Below are positions 1 to 10,923 of a DNA stretch of 64,000 nt, in pieces. The position numbers and the translations under genes are program-made. This DNA is from Elysia chlorotica (Eukaryota; Mollusca; Gastropoda; Plakobranchidae): positions 921,761 to 985,760 of the forward strand of contig RQTK01000003.1 in the NCBI GenBank assembly GCA_003991915.1, in the 5' to 3' direction. A model generated the notes under the pieces. It had not been told where the DNA came from. It was given only the letters and a program-made list of their open reading frames with translations, and made no database searches. Every line of letters begins with the position of its first letter. Within the stretch, counting starts at the first letter, position 1.

Positions 1-404
1 CTTCACCTTAAACATGTCACAGCGTTTTGAGAGCAACGTTCAGATAAGCCAGTTTATGACGCCTATTGCTCTAAAATAGAAACCATTGCACTCCCCACCT
101 TATCAAATCATGAATTGTCAGAAGCATCCAGAGACCGAACCGGAAGCTGTTCAGTTGTCGGGGCACATCATGATTTGTGGATTATAGAACATATGCAAGC
201 TTTATTGTTATTCTGGTTTAGAATTTGTAGTTTTGTAGTTTCTATTTTCCACACCTCCTTCCCCCTGAAAATATCTCTCGTAAGATTGATGATTTATCTA
301 TCTCGCGGTCGTTTTTTAAACAATTTCTGGTTTTTCTGTTCATCTTGAAGGACTTTTGGCGTATGCCAACTTAGCATGCGGAACGCCTTTACTTGTTCGT
401 TTAG

Positions 405-450
405 AAAAAAAAAACACACATACACACACACACACACGCGCGCGCGCGCG
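405..450. repeat. poly-A / (CA)n / (CG)n microsatellite
   Basis: A run of A grades into CA dinucleotides and then into alternating CG. The alternating purine-pyrimidine GC block is a classical Z-DNA-prone sequence. No gene overlaps it. Confidence 0.9.
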
Positions 451-1607
451 CTTTTGAGGGACCCGTTGCAGCCAGATTATGTTTCGAATGTAAGTTTTAC
501 AGAGGCAAACAAAGCACCGTATACGTACCGTTACTTACTTTTTCCGTCGAGTAAAATCGACTCTCTTTGCAAAAGCAATGATTTCCACAGCGGTCGGTGC
601 GCAACAGAAAGTTTCTGACCCCTTTTTTGTCTGCAAAGCATGAACAACATTTTCTGTGTTGTCGTGACATAGAAACAATTAGAATGAGCAAGGAGAATCT
701 AGGAGGCTTTAAATCAGGAGACTGTGTATCATTAATGGTAAAAGCGAAAATCCTCATCAGCACATCCCATTTACTTACTCAGTCGGACAATTCTGACTAT
801 CTCGGTGAACACAACTAGAGTCGCATTTAGTTTTAATAAAGAAGGGCATGAAAGCTCTACCACTATTACACATTAAATTTTATTTTTTTATAGGCAGTGT
901 ATACGCTTTATTTCAATATTCCATTCCCTTCTTTCGGCGACGTGCTCTGTAGGTGATAATACATGCACTTGGATTTCCGTCAATTAAGTTTGGAATATTT
1001 CTAAGAGGTGGGTGTTCTTAAGTTGTTTGGGGTGGTTCACAGATGGTTAAGAGTGAGAATAATGTGGCTATCTGTCATAGGTATGATAAGAAAAGTCCCC
1101 TAATGAGCTTTGGTATTTCATGTGCTGGCAAAAAAAAAACCTCAGCCTGAGTTGTTTGTAGTTGTTTTTTGTTTTGTTTTTTTTGCTGTCTGTTTTTATT
1201 GGAGTCTTTTCGTTTAAATTTCCATGATCAAAGGGTGAATAGATAATCAGGTTATATAAGCTTGGTTTACTCCAGTAAATGGCTAGATGTGGGTCTGGAT
1301 ATTAGACCCCGGCTACTCGGGAAATTGGGGGGAAGTTAAACCATTCATAGCAACATCCTCATTGCCTCTTTGTAATATGGATACCTTGAACTTTTAAAGA
1401 AAATTGATACAAAAACAACAACAACAACAACAAAAACAAACAATATATGTTCATATGTCTCTGTTTTTATTTGAAATAAGTTGTTTCTTCTTCGGTTTGT
1501 CTCACTGCCGTCGTCGCTCACACTGTTAGTGGGGTTGCTGATTCTGGTAAAGAGAATAATTTGTTATGTCGATGATACTGATACAATTTTAATTATGGTG
1601 ATAGGGA

Positions 1608-1608
1608 C

Positions 1609-1647
<39 letters not shown>
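1608..1647. repeat. (GAT)n microsatellite
   Basis: About 13 uninterrupted GAT units. It generates poly-Met and poly-Ile open frames that are not genes. Confidence 0.95.
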
Positions 1648-2862
1648 CACACTCTTTTGGGCAAGTTTGTTATAAGAAAGATAACCATAGTAATGATAAA
1701 TCTTGAAAAGTAGATAAGAGTTATTCCCCTTACTTATTCTAACTTTGTTGGCTAAGGGCACGAGCACACCAAGCTTGCGTGGGTCGTCATTCACAGATGA
1801 CAAAGTAGTCGGTCCTAGTATGCCGATCCTGTCAAACACAGTTGCCGGCCGAAGCACGAGATACCAGGATCAAGGTTGACGATCAACGGCTGATCACTCA
1901 CGGCTACATTTTCAAATATTTCAAAACCATTTTCATAAACCATTTTTATTGTCACATTCTTTTATAACTATCTGATACAAAATATACCACTTGGATCTAC
2001 ATTAATAGTTGCATTCTAAAGAAATATGTGTTTAAAGATATGAGTCGAGAGCCGGAAAAAATGGCGGGCGCCCTACACAGACCAACACAGATGAAATTTT
2101 GCCTCAATGTCGCTATGCACAGGTTGTCGGTCTGGCTGTTATTCGTCGGCCGACACCATGTGTGCCTCCAGAAATGAAAATGAATAGTTGCATATATTAT
2201 TGTCTGTGACTGGCTGGGGTGGATGAATGAGCTAGTATGTTCGTACATTTATCCAACTCCAACAAAACAAACAAAGGCTTTTTCTCGAAAGATCTGAAAA
2301 AAGCGAAAGAAGAAAGCTTCTTCGCCGAGCAAGATAAAAGCTTTGCAGTGCATACTCGTACAATGCGAAGTTTTACTCACCACTCACATCTGCGCAAAAA
2401 TGCGAAAAGACGATTTTGTCATGTTTCCGTACTTAAAATTTTTGGATTCTAGGCTCGCTTTCTAACAGTCGAATCTTTCACTCCTGATTAAGTGGGTGTC
2501 AGGATGTCTTAAGCCCTATGAGGCGTTAAACACGAAGATAGTGTCGCTTTCTAGTTACCAGAAGACAAATCAAAAGCTTGCTTTTCATTGTGGTAAAATA
2601 ACTCACTCGTTTGTTGTTGTTGTTGTTTTGTTTGTTTGTTTTGGTGTTTTTTGTTTTGTGTGTGTGTGTGTTTTTAAACGATTTGTTATTCCATGTTTTA
2701 TGTGGAGTATTGCATAGATAGTTATACTCCCCCTCTTCCTGTATCTGTTCTTCCCACTGGTAGCAAGTAAAAGAAGTAGAATGAATTCTTTCATATGGTG
2801 TATTCTTTTACACTAAGATATCTTAATCTAAATCGTGTATTGGGGGGAGGGGGGGGGGGGGG

Positions 2863-3090
2863 TGATCCTGGGGTAGAACATTGGTTTCCGACGCATAAGA
2901 TCCTTGGTTCGAGCCTTGGCAATTTCGCTCTGTACTGGTTGGGTCGGTGTCAGTTGTGACAGGCAGGAGTCATGGTATTCGCGCTCTGTCTCGTGTGTGG
3001 CAGCACATAAAATTGTCAGACGCCAGTCTTGGGGCCCGTCTACAATAAAGCCTACATAGTGCTGATATTGGACGTTAAACCAACTCAACC
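2863..3090 (+). mobile_element. tRNA-derived SINE, near full-length
   Basis: The head carries Pol III promoter-like boxes: an A-box-like GGGGTAGAAC near 2870 and a B-box GGTTCGAGCC near 2908. The body follows, with blocks found again elsewhere in the window: TGGTTGGGTCGGTGTCAG, GCAGCACATAAAATTGTCAG and CTTGGGGCCCGTC, then a tail with GACGTTAAAC. It is preceded by a G-tract. It shares head and body with the copy at 39245, and only the body with other copies, so it belongs to a modular SINE group. The family name is not assigned. Confidence 0.85.
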
Positions 3091-3970
3091 TGTAGGCCTG
3101 CACATCAACCAGTGCTATTAATAGCGGGGTCGACCAGCAAACTCAAAAGGACAAAAAAAAAGGCCAAACTGCAGATATTTTATTTATTCGCACTTGTATG
3201 CAGATAATACATTAGTGTTAGTACCATAGACCTAGTGCGAACAAAGGCTGGCTAATGCCCCTGCAGCGCACTGCACTTTCGCGATATCTTTGTTCAAGAT
3301 ATAAGACCTCCTAATGTCTGCTGGCTGGCTTCGGTAGAGTGATAAACCGGCTTTCGAGACCAGATGATAATCTCGTCAAGAAATGTGTGATAGTCATTCA
3401 GGAAATAGTTCACATAGGGCTTTGTTTACAATTGTTTACTGTTTATTATTTTGTATTTATTTTTTTCTTAAGCGCCGATTTGCATTAACTTTTGTTATGA
3501 CTGTATACTTTCTGATCACAATGGGGGTGAGTAATATTTATATTTCATAATTATAATATGTTTAGTTGCAATGCGGGGGGGGGGGGGTGCTTCTCTGAAG
3601 ACTCTGCTATCTAGTTATCCGGTAAGTTTCTACAAACGTGTCACTAAATTAATGTAAAAACCTACCGTAAAGCTAATTCTAAGCAAGAGAAAATACATTG
3701 TCTAAGACTTGATATAGCCAACACCACTCATATATCTGTGTTCTAATTTACTATGAATCCTCTAGCCTAATTAGTCAAATTAAACTGAGGCTAATGTTTA
3801 ATGGGAGTGGGTGTCTTATTTCGACTGGCGTTAGCTTCTTGTCTGTCTCATTGTTTAGCCTATCTAGTCTGTAAATGGAATATCACTGGTTAGTACAATA
3901 CTTTGTACTAGAGACCTATGGTGGTGAGGGGGGCAAGCCACATACAAGGGATCCTAGCTTTCTAACCTGT

Positions 3971-4200
3971 GGGGCGAGCTGTCGCAATTGGTAGAGCCAT
4001 GGGTTGTGAATTGGGACGTAGGGCCTATATGTACCCGGTTCGAGTCGACTATCCGTGTACATTTCTTTGTCGGATTTCACCTCGTACTTAGATCGATGCC
4101 AGTGAATGTGACCAGCTGATACATGACGTGTATCCCCGAAAGAAGCATACTGTAGGCCTATGTCTCGTAATGGGGTAGTCCGTAAATTGTCAGACATTAT
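3971..4200 (+). mobile_element. degenerate tRNA-derived SINE
   Basis: A different tRNA-like head from the 2863 copy: A-box-like ATTGGTAGAGC near 3987 and B-box CCGGTTCGAGTC near 4038. It is followed by eroded body blocks (AATGTGACCAGCTGA, GTATCCCCG, AATTGTCAGAC). The divergence suggests an old copy. Confidence 0.6.
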
Positions 4201-4799
4201 TCTTATGACCATTCACCATAATGATACTCCCCGTTGGGAAACTAGGATGTATACGTACAAAATATGCTGTTGCATTGTAATCTAGACCTACCCTTTTACA
4301 ATTTTATTGTTCGAGACTTTTAAACGCGCATAAAACAAAGAGATCCAGTTTATTTGTTCGTGTAACATGAGTAATCGGTCTATTCTCTTCTCTTTTTTTT
4401 TTTCCTTTCCTTTCCATCTTTTTCTCATCCTCTCTTTATTATTTTTGTTATTAAGCTTTAAGACAAAGTGTGGCGCGTGTGCATTTTTGTACGACTCCTT
4501 GAATACCTATGACACCTAGATCCTTTCTTAGTCCTATTCTGCATACATCTGAATATCTAGAAGATCATTATTATTAGGTGTAGTAGAGGTTTTCTACGAC
4601 CCGAAAATACTGTAGACCATAGGCAAACTGACTTTCGCAGCAATATTTAATTTAATATTTTGCCTATTCTCATGCGTTGTCAAATAGACAGGAAAACATT
4701 AAAAAGTTCCTCGGCGAAAAACGAAGTTCGGCGATTTTGTTTGTGATCTCAAAAACTTTGGGGAAGTGTTATTGAAACAAGCCAATGTACATGTATCAG

Positions 4800-5180
4800 C
4801 TATAAAAAATGGATCTCGAACTAGATAGATCTAGTTTTTTCACTTGATCTACTGACTGATTGACAAGGTGATCCTGTGTTCAAGTGTGGGGCTTTAAATA
4901 ACATTCAAAAATTAGATTTAGATGTAGATCTAGATCTAGATCTATGATTCTAGACTAGAATCTAAATCTAGATTCTACATTGAAAGTAAAACCCATACAC
5001 CATAATTCTCGAGTGGATGACCATAGGCCTTCTAAAGACTAGATCTCTAGATCTAGAATCTAGATGTCATTTTTTGCTAGATCTAGAATCTAGATCTAAT
5101 TCTCTAGAATAGGTAGACTCTAAATACTGAGGTTTTTGTGTTTATGGTGAAAAAAAGGTGTTATATAGATCTAGACCTAG
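4800..5180. repeat. cluster of AGATCT/TCTAGA palindromes
   Basis: Dense tandem and inverted occurrences of TAGATCTAGA-type hexamers, including AGATCTAGATCTAGATC around 4926-4942 and TCTAGATCTAGAATCTAGAT around 5046-5066. Similar smaller clusters occur near 28870-29050, 34785-34815 and 40003-40140. Every unit is its own reverse complement, so the block can fold on either strand. Confidence 0.8.
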
Positions 5181-5421
5181 TAGTTTTTTTTTCCGTGAAC
5201 AATGTTATGTCAGTACTATACGGGAGACTAAATTAATGCTTTAATGAATCTGTGCTAAAAGCTAGATGGCATTTTAGACCAGATTAAATCTGATGCATTG
5301 ATGAGTACACACTTATTTAGATCTCAGATAGGCTTAAAATCATTGGTCCTGATTGGAAATCAAAGATATATGAATGCATCTATAGGCCTACATTTATAAA
5401 TGCTTTTTTTTTCTCTTACAG

Positions 5422-5533
5422 ATCTTTGCTAAGATGGCCAGGAAAATGCAATGCTCTATGAAATGTAACTTCTGACTCACATTTTTTATGTGCCATTCAT
5501 TTGGACCGTGTGCAAAGCTAATGTACCTGAACC
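5422..5533 (+). promoter_or_regulatory. 5' leader of LRR gene with two upstream ORFs
   Basis: The leader begins after a good acceptor (T/C tract then CAG at 5419-5421). It contains a 13-codon uORF at 5434-5475 whose ATG has A at -3 and G at +4. A second uORF starts at 5488, with another in-frame ATG at 5521, and ends at 5578-5580, so it overlaps the main start at 5534 in another frame. An in-frame TGA at 5528-5530 directly precedes the main ATG and fixes it as the first possible start. The arrangement would be expected to dampen translation (inference). Confidence 0.6.
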
Positions 5534-5935
5534 ATGAGGCAACAGACGTCCAAGACAAGACCAAGGCAGTCACACTTTAGTTCCTCAGGTTTGCCCAGTT
5601 ACCTGAGTTACTGTTTCAATCAATATACCTTTACGAAGGCTGTCATTATTTTCCTCATTCTGATCAACCATGCTTGCTTGGTGCTGTCTGCAAAGTGTCC
5701 TAAAGTTTGCAATTGCTCTAAATTGTTGGAGAAGGAAAAGCTGGATAGTGCTGGGCTTGTAGTCACTTGTGAGGAAGCAGGGCTTCTTGACATATTCACC
5801 GAATTGGAGTCTGATCACACACAAAGTCTTTTATTAAACAATGTGAAGGGCTTTGAAAAACTGGGGAAATCACGCATGGTTGATCTCCAAACTGGTAACC
5901 TGAAGAAGCTGAGGATCACTAACAGTGGCATTAAG
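5534..5935 (+). CDS. LRR gene coding exon 1 (signal peptide, LRRNT cap)
   Basis: Codes residues 1-134. It ends at a GTCAGT donor at 5936. The start has A at -3 and is preceded by an in-frame TGA. The next in-frame Met (residue 115) would lose the signal peptide. Confidence 0.9.
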
Positions 5936-8900
5936 GTCAGTCTGCATTAGTGTAGAGATGGAGCTCAAGTCCTTTTTTTTTTTATAGTTCTTGATCTATC
6001 ATACAGTATCTTGGAAGCTTCAAAAGCAATAAAACTTCAGGATCAGTAGCAGGCAATCAATGTAATGCACACACACACACAAATAAAAAGAAGAAGAAAA
6101 GCTCTTGAATAATGCACTTTATACATGTATAGTTAGAAAAAAATATATGATATATAGCGAAAAAGGAATTCACAGACTTGTTTGATTTTGAACTTAATAA
6201 TTTTACTCTTTGTAAGAAGATGTGTATTATTACATAATACTAAGATTCAGCATTTAAACAATGTATGAATATTAATATAAGTAAGTCCACTTACTCTGAG
6301 TGACTTTGGAAGAGTCAATTGATTTTAATTTAAATTTTAAAAAAACTTCAGATTTTATAAGATTTACTCAGCATAATAATAAATGTACTGAAAATGTTTG
6401 AAAGAAAGTTCTGAAATGTGGTGGTTTTCTTTCCATTTTGATCATGATTCTCAGACTAAGATTATGAAAAATAGATTAATGAACGTTACAATTTATACTC
6501 TACCATTGATTTGCATTTGCAGGATATCCAAGATGGTGCCTTTTTACGCTTGTCGAACCTAAAAGATCTTGATTTAAGTCAAAATTTGATTGGTCACCTT
6601 AATCCACTTGCTCTAGAGGGGGTAGAGGGTTTGCTCTCCCTGAATTTCTCCTTCAACCAGCTGTCTGACTTAGGATTTACTCTCACCAAGTTAGAGAATC
6701 TTACCTCTCTGGATCTCAGCGCAAATTCTCTCAAGGTAATTCACTCTTGGCCCTTTTAAATGTTATCAAAAGAAAAAAAGAAAAATATTTTTACGCAAAA
6801 TGCCTCATCTTCATGAAATGCATTTTCTCATATTTAGAGAATATGAACTCGATTTTTATGATCAATATGTACATGAAATGTGTTTATTATTTTCTTTATA
6901 AATGTCTGGTTTCTAAAATGACATAGACAAAATATGCACATTATACCACAATTTGAAACTAGAAATTGTGATTTTTCCTCATATATATCGATGACGTGCA
7001 TGTTGATGGTTTCAGGAGTTTAAAAAACAAATTTTTTTAAGTTTCTTTTTTAGGACTTGAAAAAAAAAGGTTGATCTTGAAAAATTGAAATGTTTTAACT
7101 GATTCTAAAACAATTTATAAATAAAACTTTGTCGTAACACTGAGTAAAAAGAGTGTCGTAGGAGTTTTAACATTTATAATAATTAAATTAATTTAACAAA
7201 ATATTTTTTTTAATGGACCAATGTGAGATTTCAACATATATGATGATAGGGAATTTTATTTATCATACCTTACATGTGGAGCAGATACACACTTATGAGC
7301 AGCAAATTCTAATTTTATATGAATTTCTGTGAATAAGATTTATATTTAAGTTGGAAAATGACAGAATATTTAGCTTTTTTACCTAATTTCAAAAACTTTT
7401 TGAAAGCTGGCAAATATTTTGGGTGTAGATCAGTTATAACATGCATGTGTTTTTATCGCTACATATATTTTAAATACATAATGTAGACTGTAGTTTTAAA
7501 AATTGTAAACCACCAATGTAATGTTTGAAAAAATTGATGAAGAATTATATTTGTTACTTTTGTGTGTGAAAGTCACAAGATAGATATTGATGTGGTTCAA
7601 TGTGATTTTATAAATTTAATACGTCAATATTGAGTTTTTAAAAAAGGATTCTCTATTAAATATATTAATCCCAGAAGTTTAAATGTTAACGTCAGAGTGA
7701 TTACTGAATCTTTCAGAAAACTACACTGATATTGTGAAGTACTATAGTGCATAAATTTCACTGAAGAAAAAAATATGACAAACTCTGTTTTATAAATTTT
7801 TTTTTTTTTTTTTTTTTTTTAATGTGATCATTGCATTAATTTCCAGGGAATCCCTGAGGGAACATTTGCCAACTTAAGCTCACTCACATACCTGAAGCTA
7901 GACGGGACCCCGGTGCGCAAACTGTTGGCCAGATCTTTCTACGGCCTCTCTTCCTTGAAGGAACTCAGTATGCGAGACTGCGCTATCACACAGCTAGATG
8001 GAGAGATGTTTGCTTTTTTGCCGCATTTGGTCACTCTTAACCTTGGACATAACCGCTTGCAACAGTTACCTCCATCTGTTGCGCTGTCAAGTCACAAATT
8101 TCTTCATTCCATTTACTATGACCACAATGAGATAACAGACTTGCGAGCAGAGAGCTTTTCGGGGTTAAAGCTTTATAGAGTTGATATGTCCTTCAATAGG
8201 ATACGAGAACTCAATTCAAAAACATTTGTTGGTGCTAGTCTATCTGAGGTGAATCTTTCCCACAACTTACTTTTGACAGTCTCACCTGACTCTCTCTCGC
8301 CACTTGGCAACCAGTTGCTAAACCTTTCATTAGCTGGAAACCCTCTGCGTATCCTGCCTGCTTCTATATTCTCCTCCTTAAACACTCTAATAATGCTCAA
8401 CCTCTCCGCTTGCCAGTTGGAAAGCTTGCCACATGACGCTCTTAATGATTTGGAGAGCTTGAAACAGCTGGACCTATCTGACAACAACATTCATTTCTTG
8501 TCTGAGGGGACACTCAGCTTGATGGACCGTTTGGAAGTTTTGAAGCTGTCAGGAAACCCATGGGTGTGTGACTGTTCTATATATGCACTTAGAGACTGGC
8601 TCGGTAAATCTAGCAATGCAGGTAGGCTTCAATGTCCAGTAGTTTTGAATGGAATAGAGAAAAAACAAGTAGACAATTGTGTCGAAGCAATCACCTGTGC
8701 TGCACCTGCTGGTTTATTGGGGCAGCAAATATCAAGGCTGACTGAAGAGGAGCTAGCAATGTGTGAGGAAGAGGACGAGTCTGCTGTTCCAGCTAGTACA
8801 CAAGGGGCTATTGTTGCCTCGTGCATGGGATTCGCAATTGTCCTTCTCATCATCACCATATACTTGTGGCGGCGCGGGAAGACTGCCCATGGCTTAAAGC

Positions 8901-9217
8901 GAGCTTGCGTCCCATCTGATGCAGAGTCTTCTCACAAGGAGGATGATGAGGACGACAAAATTCCTCCGTTGGTCGACTGTCGGCGCAGCTCCCTCACCAA
9001 CTCCGACCACAACTTTGTGTTCCGACATTACTTTGATCATCTTGTGACTGACCCAAAGCTCATGTCAGATGATGCAGAGGACCTTGAGGAGGCTGATAAC
9101 GGTGAAAACGAAGCTGCCCCACTGAGCAAGAAAGAGCGAGACAGCCAGTACTCCTCGCAGAACTCTGTGTATAGCACACGCAACGATGCAGCCTACGGCA
9201 TGGAGTCCACAGTTTGA
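5534..9217 (+). CDS. leucine-rich repeat single-pass membrane protein (3 coding exons, 661 aa)
   Basis: Predicted cell-surface LRR protein joined from exons 5534-5935, 6523-6735 and 7847-9217, all phase 0. Residues 35-53 are hydrophobic and end in VLSA, fitting a signal peptide after an unusually long, basic 32-residue N-terminus. An LRRNT cap follows (C55-x3-C59-x-C61 ... C79). Multiple LRRs of the LxxLxLxxN type fill the ectodomain, then an LRRCT cap with NPWVCDC (C446, C448) and C468, C483 and C489. One membrane helix lies at about 525-546 with WRRGK as stop-transfer. The 115-residue tail is acidic and Ser-rich and ends E-S-T-V, a class I PDZ ligand. There is no TIR, kinase or Ig domain, so it is not a Toll receptor. 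Likely role: adhesion or receptor at the plasma membrane. Ligand and exact orthologue are unknown. Confidence 0.9.
5936..6522 (+). other. LRR gene intron 1
   Basis: AT-rich intron bounded by GTCAGT and TTTGCAG. It holds a short CA repeat near 6069-6080 and nothing else recognisable. Confidence 0.85.
6523..6735 (+). CDS. LRR gene coding exon 2
   Basis: Codes residues 135-205, about three LRRs (LKDLDLSQNLI, LLSLNFSFNQL, LTSLDLSANSL). Phase 0 at both ends, donor GTAATT. A 71-residue module of whole repeats like this can be skipped without a frameshift. Confidence 0.92.
6736..7846 (+). other. LRR gene intron 2
   Basis: Strongly AT-rich intron ending in a T-tract (7797-7820) and TTTCCAG. No ORF, SINE or other feature seen. 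Confidence 0.85.
7847..9217 (+). CDS. LRR gene coding exon 3 (LRRs, LRRCT, TM, tail)
   Basis: Codes residues 206-661 and carries most repeats, the LRRCT cap, the single membrane helix and the whole tail. The reading continues upstream of the first Met-like codon at 7913 to the acceptor at 7846 (GIPEGTFANL...). The stop is TGA at 9215-9217. GC is clearly higher than in the flanking introns. Confidence 0.95.
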   Translation, partial: GIPEGTFANLSSLTYLKLDGTPVRKLLARSFYGLSSLKELSMRDCAITQLDGEMFAFLPHLVTLNLGHNRLQQLPPSVALSSHKFLHSIYYDHNEITDLRAESFSGLKLYRVDMSFNRIRELNSKTFVGASLSEVNLSHNLLLTVSPDSLSPLGNQLLNLSLAGNPLRILPASIFSSLNTLIMLNLSACQLESLPHDALNDLESLKQLDLSDNNIHFLSEGTLSLMDRLEVLKLSGNPWVCDCSIYALRDWLGKSSNAGRLQCPVVLNGIEKKQVDNCVEAITCAAPAGLLGQQISRLTEEELAMCEEEDESAVPASTQGAIVASCMGFAIVLLIITIYLWRRGKTAHGLKRACVPSDAESSHKEDDEDDKIPPLVDCRRSSLTNSDHNFVFRHYFDHLVTDPKLMSDDAEDLEEADNGENEAAPLSKKERDSQYSSQNSVYSTRNDAAYGMESTV

Positions 9218-10917
9218 TAATGGCTGTACTGGCTGAATATTTTAAGAAAAAAAATTGTAGGTTTTATTGATTGGACAAGTTTGATAGGATTTAAGATTTG
9301 GTGTGTGACAAGTGTTACATTCTTTTCTAGATAGGAAAATGTTTTATTTTACTTTAATCACACTCCTTCCACTTTAAGCCCCCGACCAGAAAATAACACT
9401 TCTCTTTTCTTAAAAATGATGGGGGATATGTTTGCGTTGTTGTTCATAATAATGTGAAATGGGGCTTGGAAATCAAATGTGATTCAAGATTGGATGGAAT
9501 GTTCAATACTATTTTAAGATTCCAGTGTTGTGTCTAAAACTCCACCCAAGGACATTTCCTCAAGGTTCCTTTGTGAAAGTACTTAAACCACAACTTAATC
9601 CGCATCAATTTCTATTTTTGGAGAGTACTAAACTATAATATTTTAAGGTGACATTTTTTTTTATTTTTGTATATCATCTGGAAAGATTTATCAACATTAC
9701 AAGAAAAGTCAGTCTTAAATTAACATAAAATTGTTACAGACTGATTCAAATTCTCTCATTTATATGTCAAAATTATAAGAACATCAATCTAATGAGTTTT
9801 GTTTTTGATCTAAGACAGCAGATTTCAAACAAGTAGAGTGCATACACATTTTTCCTAAATACATGTATTGATTATAAATTATGTATTTATTTTGACATTT
9901 GTTTTTCATAACGCAGGTCATGGTTCTCACTTCGAATACTCTTCCTAGTAAATATTTCATAAGCAAAAAACAAAATTTCATGCCATGATGTCTTTTATAT
10001 TGAGACAGTTTCTTGGAATGGACATTTTATTTTTTTGTTAATATTTTATTGATAAAAAAAACACTACAAAAGATGGTGAATCCTGTTTCAAAAAGCCCCC
10101 ATTTGCTTTTCTACATACATGTACGTAAAATAAAAAAGGGGCACTGCTTTTTTCGTCGATATTTTTTTATAAGCTTTAACTAGAAGCTAGTTTTCATTGG
10201 GCTTCATACAAGTTTTGTTTGTACTCATAAATTTTTTTATGGCACCTGCATCTCTTTCAGTCTTTAAGTGTTGGTCTGCTGTGTTTTTTCAGAGGAAATA
10301 GTTGTAGGATTTGGGTGAGCAATGCAACAATATAGCACATCTCAATCAAGCTGCAAGGATATCCCATTTTCATTCACATTTCAGTCTTCATCAAAAATAT
10401 TTAGCAAATCCCAAAAGTTGTTCATGAAATGAAATAATAGTATTTTTACTTACAACAGCAACTTTGTTAGTTTTATCAAAGGGGTGATTGTTTACAGAAC
10501 TACACTTGTACAATTTCTTTTCATTTATCTTTAATGTAACCAATACCTTTTTTTTCAATATACTTGATGTAAATTTGAAACTCTTTTCCTTGTATACTTC
10601 TTGAGAATCGATGTCTGTGTGTGGTCATAAGATATTTTTTATAATTATTTCATCCTTTGATAGTAGTGGATTTACATGCAGTTTAACAATTGTTGATTGT
10701 TGTTTTTTTTACTGAAATTTGTATCATTTTTAATGATATAATTTTAAATAATGAGAAGATTGCGTATTGTTGCAGACTTGGGATTGGATTAGCTTGATAT
10801 TTTCAGTGATGCACATTTTACAATGTACATTATACTTTTATTGTTTACTCAATGTTGAATTATTTTTCCAAAAAAAAATGTTAAGAATAGACGTTTTGTT
10901 ATGATACAGTTAAACTG

Positions 10918-10923
10918 AATAAA
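10918..10923 (+). terminator. candidate polyadenylation signal of LRR gene
   Basis: Canonical AATAAA about 1.7 kb past the stop codon. Others occur at 10129 and 16231, so alternative ends are possible. Which is used is not shown by the sequence. Confidence 0.4.

Larger units (their letters stand above)
1..5421. other. 5' flank / possible first intron of the LRR gene
   Basis: No convincing coding exon is seen here. All open frames are short, lack recognisable domains and do not continue across plausible splice sites. The stretch holds CA/CG, AAC and GAT microsatellites, G-tracts near 2840 and 3577, two SINE copies (about 2863 and 3971), and a cluster of AGATCT/TCTAGA palindromes at 4800-5180. 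A pyrimidine tract ending in CAG at 5419-5421 looks like a 3' splice site, so a non-coding first exon and the promoter probably lie within or upstream of this stretch. I could not place them. Confidence 0.6.

Noticed and set aside
8173-8490. 105-codon minus-strand open frame in LRR exon 3
   Set aside because: Antisense shadow of the LRR repeats.
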